From an uncultured Bacteroidales bacterium (lineage in GTDB: Bacteria > Bacteroidota > Bacteroidia > Bacteroidales > Bacteroidaceae), in the NCBI GenBank assembly GCA_902779165.1, contig CACZAN010000008.1, forward strand, positions 1-64,000: 64,000 nt of DNA, in the 5' to 3' direction. A program made the position numbers and the translations under genes. Under the pieces are notes generated by a model. That model searched no databases. It was not told where the DNA came from and saw only the letters and a program-made list of their open reading frames with translations. Positions 34,379-42,700 of this stretch are shown here, one piece after another (position 1 is the stretch's first letter; each line of letters begins with the position of its first letter).

Positions 34379-36211
34379 TTATAACTGCTGCATGTCGTTG
34401 AGGTGCTTGTAGTAGCCTCCTAATGCCAGCAGCTCTTCGTGTGTGCCGCTTTCTACGATGCGCCCCTCGTGGAGAACGCATATTCGGTCTGCATTCTTGA
34501 TCGTGCTCAGCCGGTGTGCGATGGCAATGGTAGTGCGCGAGCGCATGAGCCGTTCCAGTGCTTCCTGCACCAGCCGTTCACTCTCTGTATCGAGGGCGCT
34601 GGTGGCCTCGTCGAGGATGAGTATAGGCGGATTCTTTAGGATGGCACGAGCGATGCTTATGCGTTGGCGCTGTCCTCCGCTGAGCCGACAGCCGCGGTCG
34701 CCTACATAAGTATCGTATCCATGCTCGCTTTGGAGGATGAATTCGTGGGCATTGGCAATCTTCGCAGCTTCTATGACTTGTTCCATCGTGGCGTCAGGCA
34801 CGCCGAAAGCGATGTTGTTGAAGAACGTGTCGTTGAAGAGAATGGCTTCCTGGTTGACATTGCCAATAAGCGAACGCAGGTCGTGGATGCGGAAGTTCCT
34901 GATATCTACGCCGTCGATGCAGATGCTGCCTTCAGTGACATCGTGGTAGCGAGGCAGCAGATCAACGAGTGTGCTCTTTCCCGATCCCGACTGCCCCACG
35001 AGGGCAATGGTCTTTCCGCGCGGCACCATCAGGTCCACGCCGCGAATGACCTCCTGCGGACTGTTGCTGTAGGTGAAATGTACATTGTGGAACTCGATGT
35101 TCTCGTGGAGTCCGCTGAGGGGCACCGGCTCTACGGGTTCCTGAATGGGATTCTTGGCATTCAGAATCTTATCGATACGTTCCATCGAGGCCAGTCCCTT
35201 GGGAACTGCATAGCTGGCGCGCGATAGGTTCTTCAATGGGTCGATGAGGCTGTAGAGGATGACCATATAAAAGATGAACGTGGGCGCGTCGATAGGCGAA
35301 TGGTCGCTGAAGATCAGTGTGCCGCCGAACCAGAGTACGAGGACGATGAGGCAGGTGCCCAGAAACTCGCTGACGGGGTGTGCCGAAGCTTGGCGGACAG
35401 CCACACGGTTGGAGGCATTGCGGTATTCGTTGCTGACGCGGCGGAAACGAGCCAGCATCTTGTCCTCGGCGATGAAGGCTTTGACGATTCGCAGTCCGCC
35501 CAGCATCTCGTCGAGCTGGGCCATCGTCTCGCTCCACTTGTTCTGCGCCGTCAGGCTCTGTGCCTTCAGTTTGCGTCCGAGGGCTCCCATGCCCCAGCCC
35601 AGAGCGGGAATGGTGAGGAGGACGAAGAGTGTCAGCTGCCACGAGACGAAGACGAGGGTGGCGAAGTAGAAGATGATGAGAATGGGATGACGGATGAGCA
35701 TCTCCAGCGATGCAGTGATGCTCGTCTCCACCTCCATCACATCACCACTCATTCGGGCGATGATGTCGCCACGGCGTTCTTCGCTGACGAAAGCCAATGG
35801 GAGGTGTAGCACCTTGTCATACACCAAGATGCGTATGTCGCGAACGATGCCGGTGCGCAGAGGCACCATCACAGCAGAAGCGAGGAAGTAGCAGGAGGTC
35901 TTCAGGAAGGTGGTCACTGCCAGGAACACGCCAATGAGCAGCAAGGTCGTCTGATGACCGAAGCGTCCGATGAGAACCGTGGTATAGTAGTAGATGTTAT
36001 TGATGGCGATATCTTTAATGCCGTCGAGCTGCCACTCCTGGTAGGCGTAGGCCGTGGTGTCCATGCCGAAAAGCATATTCAGCATGGGCATGATACTCAT
36101 GAACGAGAATACGTTGAGCACTGCCGACAGCAGATTGGCGAATATGGCACCAATCATATAGCTCTTGTACGGCAGCGCAAAACGGCGCAGGACTTTCAGG
36201 AATTCTTTCAT
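34379..36211 (-). CDS. ABCB-type exporter, MsbA-like
   Basis: A 610-residue half-transporter: six membrane helices in residues about 1-320, then an ATPase with Walker A GQSGSGKST, Q-loop NVNQEAILF, signature LSGGQRQRIS, Walker B ILILDEATSALD and His in IAHRLST. Such homodimers export lipids (MsbA flips lipid A) or drugs. No neighbouring gene specifies the substrate. It converges with the ECF sigma gene and lies 57 nt downstream of the RNase H gene. Confidence 0.9.
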   Translation of the reverse strand: MKEFLKVLRRFALPYKSYMIGAIFANLLSAVLNVFSFMSIMPMLNMLFGMDTTAYAYQEWQLDGIKDIAINNIYYYTTVLIGRFGHQTTLLLIGVFLAVTTFLKTSCYFLASAVMVPLRTGIVRDIRILVYDKVLHLPLAFVSEERRGDIIARMSGDVMEVETSITASLEMLIRHPILIIFYFATLVFVSWQLTLFVLLTIPALGWGMGALGRKLKAQSLTAQNKWSETMAQLDEMLGGLRIVKAFIAEDKMLARFRRVSNEYRNASNRVAVRQASAHPVSEFLGTCLIVLVLWFGGTLIFSDHSPIDAPTFIFYMVILYSLIDPLKNLSRASYAVPKGLASMERIDKILNAKNPIQEPVEPVPLSGLHENIEFHNVHFTYSNSPQEVIRGVDLMVPRGKTIALVGQSGSGKSTLVDLLPRYHDVTEGSICIDGVDIRNFRIHDLRSLIGNVNQEAILFNDTFFNNIAFGVPDATMEQVIEAAKIANAHEFILQSEHGYDTYVGDRGCRLSGGQRQRISIARAILKNPPILILDEATSALDTESERLVQEALERLMRSRTTIAIAHRLSTIKNADRICVLHEGRIVESGTHEELLALGGYYKHLNDMQQL

Positions 36212-36268
36212 AAGACCTTTTCTTTCAATTCATGAGGACAACGTTACTGCGATGGCCAGATTCTCAAT

Positions 36269-36733
36269 TTACTTCCTTCCGAAATCTGCAGGCACCTCGC
36301 CCCAGCGTTCCGTTTCCCACTTGATGAGGGGGAAGGGGATTCCGTTCTGCCGTAGCCACGTCTCTGCACGGGCAACGAGAGCGAGCAGAGGTGCGTTCTC
36401 CGGAGTGGGCGCGAGGGTAGTCTTGGCCTTACGCTTTTGTACCCAGATGATGGCGGTACGGCTGTCGCTGTACACGGGCATCGAGAGTCCTTTCTGCTTC
36501 AGCAGTGCCATTGCATGTACGATAGCCAGGAACTCTCCTATATTATTTGTTCCGTGTACGGGTCCGTAGTGGAATATCTCCTGTCCCGTCTTCAGATAGA
36601 TACCACGATACTCCATGGGGCCAGGATTACCTGAGCAGGCAGCATCCACAGCTATTGCCTCAGCTGCTACTTCCATAGGAAGCGGCAACACCGTATCGTG
36701 CCGATAGTCAGGAGGATTTACGAGTGCAGCCAA
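36269..36733 (-). CDS. Ribonuclease H
   Basis: A 154-residue RNase H fold protein. The acidic catalytic set appears as AVDAACSGNPGP (Asp), NNIGEFLAIVHA (Glu), YSDSRTAI (Asp) and a C-terminal Asp in VPADFG. It degrades RNA in RNA-DNA hybrids. A Bacteroidetes-type RNase HI rather than the classic E. coli sequence. Its start codon is separated from the argS end by a repeat composite. Confidence 0.85.
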   Translation of the reverse strand: MAALVNPPDYRHDTVLPLPMEVAAEAIAVDAACSGNPGPMEYRGIYLKTGQEIFHYGPVHGTNNIGEFLAIVHAMALLKQKGLSMPVYSDSRTAIIWVQKRKAKTTLAPTPENAPLLALVARAETWLRQNGIPFPLIKWETERWGEVPADFGRK

Positions 36734-36734
36734 T

Positions 36735-36832
36735 TCTCAATTCTCAATTTTCAATATCTCAATATTTCAACTTTTCCGCTCGGCGCCTTGCGACGCTTCA
36801 CGCTTGAAGAACTTTTCAACTTTTCAACTTGG
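36735..36832. repeat. 3'-end composite after argS (minus orientation)
   Basis: Read on the minus strand, AAGTTGAA units begin just after the argS stop, followed by CTTCA-AGCG-TGAAG (36796-36809), a GC-rich hairpin ending GAGCGG, and a second array of TTGAGATA/TTGAGAA units. Same order as at 5140 and 23986. Confidence 0.8.
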
Positions 36833-38650
36833 TCACATCCTCTCTGGCACCTCAATGCCCAGCAGTCCCATTCCCGTCTTAATGACTTTGGCTACAGCAT
36901 CGCAGAGTGCGAGACGCACGGCACGCTTCTGCTCGTCCTCTTCCTTCAGGATGGGGAAGTCGTGGTAGAAGCCATTGAACTCCTTGGCCAGGTCGTAGCA
37001 ATAGTTGGCGATGACGCTGACATTGTAGTCCGTGCCAGCCTGCTTGACAGCAGTGCCGAAGGCTGCCAGCTGCTGAATAAGGGCAATCTCCTTTTCAGAA
37101 AGCCCATTCTCTGCGATGGAATCGCAGAGCACACGACTTCCTTCTGCTTTCCTGAGAATACTCCGGATGCGAGCATAAGTGTATTGGATGAAGGGACCCG
37201 TGTTGCCGTTGAAGTCGATGCTCTCTTCTGGATTGAAGAGCATATTCTTGCGGGCATCCACCTTCAGGATGAAGTATTTCAGGGCTCCCATTCCTACAAT
37301 GCGGGCGATTTCCTGTGCCTCTTCTTCCGTGAGGTCTTCGAGCTTATTCACCTTGTCGCGACTCATCTCGCGAGCGTCGCCTATCATCTTCTGAATCAGG
37401 TCGTCGGCATCTACTACAGTACCTTCGCGCGACTTCATCTTACCGTTGGGCAGTTCCACCATTCCGTAGGAGAAGTGAACGAGGTCCTTGCCCCACTTGA
37501 ATCCCAACTTGTCTAATAGGATGGAGAGCACTTGGAAGTGGTAGTTCTGCTCATTGCCAACGACATAAATCATCTTGTCGATGGGGAAATCCTGAAAGCG
37601 CAGCTTAGCCGTTCCGATGTCCTGCGTCATATAAACACTGGTGCCATCGGCGCGCAGCAGCAGCTTCTCGTCCAATCCCTCGCCCGTGAGGTCTGCCCAC
37701 ACGCTGCCATCGTCGCGGCGATAGAAGATGCCTTTCTTCAGGCCCTCTTCCACCTTTTCCTTGCCTTCGAGGTAGGTCTGGCTCTCGTAGTAAATCTTGT
37801 CGAAGCCCACGCCCAGAGCCTTATACGTCTCGTCGAAACCCGCATAGACCCAGTCGTTCATCTTCTTCCACAGCGCCCTCACCTCCGGATCGTTCTGTTC
37901 CCACTTGACCAGCATCGCACGAGCCTCCTGCATCAGCGTGCTCTCCTTCTCGGCGCGCTCCTTGGCGGCTTCCTCCTCCATGCCTTCGGCCATGAATTTC
38001 TCTGTCAGCTCCTTCAGTTCGGCACGGTAGTGCTTGTCGAATGCCACATAGTAGTCGCCAATCAGGTGGTCGCCCTTCTTGCCCGTGCTCTCGGGTGTCT
38101 CGCCGTTACCCCACTTCAGCCAGGCCAGCATCGACTTGCAGATATGGATGCCGCGGTCGTTGACGATGTTGGTCTTCACGACCTTGTTGCCATTGGCCTG
38201 CATCACCTGTGCCAGCGCCCAACCGAGGAGGTTGTTGCGCACGTGCCCCAGGTGCAGCGGCTTGTTCGTGTTGGGCGAGGAGTATTCTATCATCACCAGT
38301 GGCGAAGCCTCCGTTACGGGTGTCAGCCCCCAGCTCTCGTCCTGCTGGATCTCGCTCAGCAGGCTCACCCAGCACGCATCAGCAATGACCAGGTTCAGGA
38401 AACCCTTGATGACATTGAAGCGGGCGACCACATCCGACAGGTGCTCCACCAGATACTGTCCGATCTCCTGTGCGGTGTCCTCCGGCTTCTTGCGGCTCAT
38501 CTTCAGGAAGGGGAACACGACGAGTGTCAGCTGTCCCTCGAATTCCTTCTTTGTGGCACCTAACTGCACCATCGACTGAGGCACCTCCTGCCCATATAAT
38601 TCCTTGATGGCGGCTACCACCGCCTCTGTGATTTTCTGTTCTATCTGCAT
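36833..38650 (-). CDS. argS: Arginyl-tRNA synthetase
   Basis: A 605-residue class I synthetase. The HIGH-type motif is HLGHVRNN in SSPNTNKPLHLGHVRNN, the KMSKS equivalent is KMKSREGT, and the C-terminal anticodon-binding helices end the protein. It charges tRNA-Arg. Length is normal. Transcribed alone from a TAnnTTTG promoter, with a repeat composite at its 3' end. Confidence 0.96.
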   Translation of the reverse strand: MQIEQKITEAVVAAIKELYGQEVPQSMVQLGATKKEFEGQLTLVVFPFLKMSRKKPEDTAQEIGQYLVEHLSDVVARFNVIKGFLNLVIADACWVSLLSEIQQDESWGLTPVTEASPLVMIEYSSPNTNKPLHLGHVRNNLLGWALAQVMQANGNKVVKTNIVNDRGIHICKSMLAWLKWGNGETPESTGKKGDHLIGDYYVAFDKHYRAELKELTEKFMAEGMEEEAAKERAEKESTLMQEARAMLVKWEQNDPEVRALWKKMNDWVYAGFDETYKALGVGFDKIYYESQTYLEGKEKVEEGLKKGIFYRRDDGSVWADLTGEGLDEKLLLRADGTSVYMTQDIGTAKLRFQDFPIDKMIYVVGNEQNYHFQVLSILLDKLGFKWGKDLVHFSYGMVELPNGKMKSREGTVVDADDLIQKMIGDAREMSRDKVNKLEDLTEEEAQEIARIVGMGALKYFILKVDARKNMLFNPEESIDFNGNTGPFIQYTYARIRSILRKAEGSRVLCDSIAENGLSEKEIALIQQLAAFGTAVKQAGTDYNVSVIANYCYDLAKEFNGFYHDFPILKEEDEQKRAVRLALCDAVAKVIKTGMGLLGIEVPERM

Positions 38651-38683
38651 ACCTCTTAAAGTATATTATTCGAATTTCGGGGG

Positions 38684-38691
38684 CAAAGATA
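38684..38691 (-). promoter_or_regulatory. Probable -7 box of argS
   Basis: The minus strand reads TATCTTTG, matching TAnnTTTG, 34 nt before the argS start codon. A clear -33 TTTG at the usual distance is not seen. Confidence 0.5.
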
Positions 38692-38874
38692 CGGAATAAA
38701 CTTCATATTTCACCCTTTAGCCCTCAAAGATTGCTGATTTTCCCCGTGCAGTTTAATGTTTTTAAGTTTTTTCTCGCGCGAAATACATTTGTTACAGCGA
38801 AAAAGACCTCTCCAGTGAAAGTAGTCAACTGTACTCAGACGAGGCAGTCAACAAAATCCGTACGGGTGGCACCG

Positions 38875-39099
38875 CGTCTACGCACCTACGCATCTACGCG
38901 CCTTCATTTGATACTTGGATAGGTAACGACAGAAAGGTGGAAATTATCTTATATTATATATATTATATATATATTAATATATATATATAATATATATAAT
39001 ATAAGATTTCATCCCTGTTTTTTCGGGGAAAGGGAAGCGCTCAATGCAGAATGCAAAAACACAAATGAAGACGCGTAGATGCGTAGATGCGTAGATGTG
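38875..39099. repeat. 28-bp AT-rich hairpin nested inside inverted octamer arrays
   Basis: A perfect 28-bp stem of A and T (38946-38973 with 38980-39007, loop TTAATA) lies between CATCTACG-type octamers (38875-38910) and GCGTAGAT-type octamers (39061-39099). The two arrays are near-perfect inverted copies over about 36 bp. The architecture matches 747-895 though no base sequence is shared. The rest of the argS-nucleotidyltransferase gap (39110-39300) shows nothing recognisable. Confidence 0.85.
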
Positions 39100-39306
39100 T
39101 CAATGGCTCAATCTGCACAGCTATCTCCTCTGCGCCTCACAAATATCTGTAAATGGTTTTGCTCCCATCTGTAGTCCCTTCGGCGGAAAGCTGTGCGCCA
39201 GCGGGTACGAATCGGTGCATTTGGGGGCTTTTCTTTGCACCAAGCAGGCCACAAACCCCAAACTTTGCTGATTTTCTGTTCGTAATTGAAAATTTACAGC
39301 CATTTC

Positions 39307-39338
39307 TTTGCACTTTTCAAAGAAAAGAGTTACTTTTG
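39307..39338 (+). promoter_or_regulatory. Bacteroidetes promoter
   Basis: TTTG at 39307-39310, a 20-nt spacer and TACTTTTG at 39331-39338 match the consensus. The start codon of the nucleotidyltransferase is 29 nt downstream. Confidence 0.8.
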
Positions 39339-39366
39339 CGGCATCGAATCCCATAAAACGTATATC

Positions 39367-39687
39367 ATGACGGCCAAAAAGAAGGAAATAATGCAAGCTA
39401 TCGCGCGCAGAGCGCACGAGGTGGTCCCTCCCGGTTCCACCATCCTCCTCTTTGGCTCACAGGCACGTGGCGATGCTCGTCCAGATTCCGACTGGGACAT
39501 CCTCATCCTTCTCGACAAAGACAAGATCACCAACGAAGACGAAGACAATATCAGTTGGCCCATCCACACCTTGGGATGGGATCTTAATGAGATAATTAAT
39601 CCCATACTTTATACAAAGCAAGAGTGGAGTGATAATAGAATCGCTCCTTTCCGACATAATGTTTTAGAAGACGCTATTACACTATGA
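39367..39687 (+). CDS. MNT-type nucleotidyltransferase-domain protein
   Basis: A 106-residue protein with the minimal nucleotidyltransferase signature: LLFGSQARGDARPDSDWDILI, including the two catalytic Asp residues. Such proteins usually act as antitoxin with an adjacent HEPN RNase, which they modify. I chose the ATG at 39367 because the promoter -7 box lies just upstream; longer frames would start before the transcript. The expected HEPN partner is missing: only a 15-codon frame overlaps the stop. Confidence 0.85.
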   Translation: MTAKKKEIMQAIARRAHEVVPPGSTILLFGSQARGDARPDSDWDILILLDKDKITNEDEDNISWPIHTLGWDLNEIINPILYTKQEWSDNRIAPFRHNVLEDAITL

Positions 39688-39731
39688 ACTCGCACTACAA
39701 ACCATCTCTCAAGATAACCAGTAACTTCTAA
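39684..39731 (+). pseudogene. Possible 5' remnant of a HEPN partner gene
   Basis: An ATG overlaps the nucleotidyltransferase stop by 4 nt (ATGA), the classic coupling in MNT-HEPN pairs, and opens a frame MNSHYKPSLKITSNF before a stop. It is too short to be a HEPN domain. It may be a truncated partner, or chance. Confidence 0.25.
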
Positions 39732-39756
39732 CTATAACTATTAAAATTTAAAACTT

Positions 39757-42700
39757 ATGAAACATTTACTACTACGCAATGCGTTTACGCTCAAAGCGCT
39801 CCTGCTCGTCAGCATGATTGTTGGCGCGGTCAGTGGGGCGTGGGCAGAAGATGTGACCAGTACGCTGACCTTCGCTGCTAAGTGCAATGGTTCTGGTATC
39901 GCCGACGACGGTGTCACATGGACCGTCTCATCTGATGGTACTGAATCTAATTACGAAAGCACAAGGGGCATCCATTATGGAACCAGTAGTGCTCAAGTTC
40001 AGTATATCAAACTGTCAACCTCAGAAATCGAAGGTACCATCACGAAGGTCGTGGTAAATGCTTCCACGGCCTCTGGCGTGTCTGCTACAGTTGGTGTATC
40101 CGTCGGCGACGAGGCCTTTGGCGGCGCAGCAAAAACTCTCTCAACGACAGCTACTGACTACACCTTTGAAGGCTCCGCAGAAGGCGAGATTATCGTCACC
40201 GTGACAAAGCCGTCACAGGCAGCAAAGGCACTCTTTGTGAAGAGCGTTGCAGTGACATACACTACAGGTGGTGGCTCAACGCCCATAAAGGAAGATTGCG
40301 ACCTCGCCCTCACGGATGCTCCTATCGCTCTCACCTTCGACATGTACAACAACAGTACAGCCCAATACATCAGCTACACCACCAGCAGTACGGGAGAAAT
40401 TACAGCTGAGAGTAATGCAGCAGTCAGTTGTTACGCAGACCCTGAAACCAAGACGATTTCCGTCACACCGTTTGCCTCCACCAACGGCAAACCACTGGTG
40501 ATCACCCTCAACCAGGCTGCTGACGAGAACTACAAGGCAGGCTCTGTAACATTCACCGTCACGGTTACTGATAGCACGCCTGAAGACCCCAGTAAAGTGA
40601 CAATCTGGTCAGAAGACTTTTCCTCATTTTCAGCAAGCGATGTACCTACCAAGGGTACTAATGCAACATACACATGTACAAATGGAGGCTCTGATACCAA
40701 AATTTATGAAGAAGCGAGAGCTGGTGGAACATCTCCCGAGTTACTTGTAAGTAAGAATAATGGTGTCTTCTCTGTTGTGATTACTGATTTGAAAGGGTGC
40801 GATGGAGAGATGTCCCTATCGTTTATTACCAATAGAACAGATCTTGTTGTAACTATAAAACCAGATAAATCGTGGGGTACTACTACGTCAGGAACAATAA
40901 AATCAGGAACTACTTCAACCCTGACCTTTGACATTCCTTCAGGAACTAAAAAGTTGACCATTGATTTTTCAATGACGAATAGTTCCAATGCCCGTTTAGA
41001 TGATATCGTTCTCATTGGTAAAAGCGACGGAAAAGAAGATAATGGTTTATCTTTCTCCTCAGAAACCGCATCAGCTGTTATAGGTGGTGAGAGCAGCATA
41101 TTCCCAACACTGACAAACCCCAATGACCTCGCTGTTACCTATTCCAGTAGCGATGAAAAAGTTGCAGTGATAAATGAGGAGGGCGTTATAACACTCGTCG
41201 CCGCTGGTGAAACCACTATCACCGCAACCTTTGCAGGCAATGATGACTACAAGGCAGGCAGCGCCAGCTATGTGCTGACTGTCACTGCAGCCAACCAGGT
41301 TGCCACTCCCGTCATTGCCTTTGGCGCAACAACCTTTTTCGAAAGCACGACGGCAACGATTACCTGTGCAACAGAAGGTGCCGCCATTCTCTATTCTACT
41401 GACAATGGAGAAAACTGGCAGACTTACTCAGAAGCCATCATACTGACTGAGACCACCACGATCATTGCTAAGGCAACGAAGGAAGGAGCTACGGACAGCC
41501 AAGTCAGTGAGGCTGTGACTGCTTCGAAGTACAGCGTTCTCGAAGGACTGGCTGGTATGGCAGCCAATGCAACCTCTAAATCGCAGACTTCTTATGTCAA
41601 GCTCAGCAACGCGCAGGTGACCGCAAGAGCTCAAAGCGGCAATGGCGGTGAGATGCAAGATGCTACTACGGGTGTGCTCCTGTATAATTCAAGCTTTGTT
41701 GCCGGTAAATTATATAATGGTATTTTCAGCGTTACCTATGTTCTTTTTCAGGGTAACCCGGAGATTACTGCAATCGAGGCTGTCGAAGGCGAGGGCACCA
41801 TCACAGACGCCTCCTCTGAGGTTGAGCCTGCTCTGGTTACTTTGCAGGAACTGGCAGAAAATTTCTCGACCTATTTACACAAGAAGATAATCATTGTTGG
41901 AGCTACTGTTACTACTGCTTTGGAGAACAAAGACGCCACAATCAAGCAGAACGGTGTGGAAATGGCTCTTCGTGAGAATAATTCCACAAGTGTAATTAAC
42001 AAACTGACAAAAGATGCAGAAGTGAATGTGGTCGGTTATCCTGCTATCTATAGTTCTAAGCAGCAGATTTACATCTACAGTGATGATGATATCTCAGCAA
42101 TCGTTGACCAGCGCGCTGACAGCAAACTTGCACTCGGCGCTCTGAATTCCACTACGCTTAACGTGGGTGATAAGATCCAACTGAACTACACCAGCGATAG
42201 CAACGGTGACATTACATGGTCGACCAGCAATGAAAATGTCCTCACGGTGGATCAGCAGGGTAATGTGGAGGCTGTGGCCGTTGGCGAGGCTACCATTACT
42301 GTTGCACAAAGCGAGACAGAATCCTACAAGGCTGGTGAGGCCTCAATCAAGTTGACCGTTGTGGATCCCAACCAGGGTCAATACTTGTGGCTGCTGTCTG
42401 AAGCTTCCTATAGCAGCGCAAGTACAGACGCAGTCACTTGGACAAGCGACTACGCAACGATGGTCATCGAAAAGGATAATGCTGGCACAAACGCCAACAA
42501 CTATCTTGGCGGTGATAAATACACCAGCTCGCGCTTCTATGCGAATTCTATCCTTACCATCGCTCGCGTTGAGGGATATAGGATAGCATCTGTTTTATTC
42601 CAGGCTACCACAAGTGGTTATGCAACGACGTTCAAGAATAGCACTTGGACGAATGCTGCAGAGGTCGTTATTTCTGGAGAAAAGGATGTCACCATAACTC

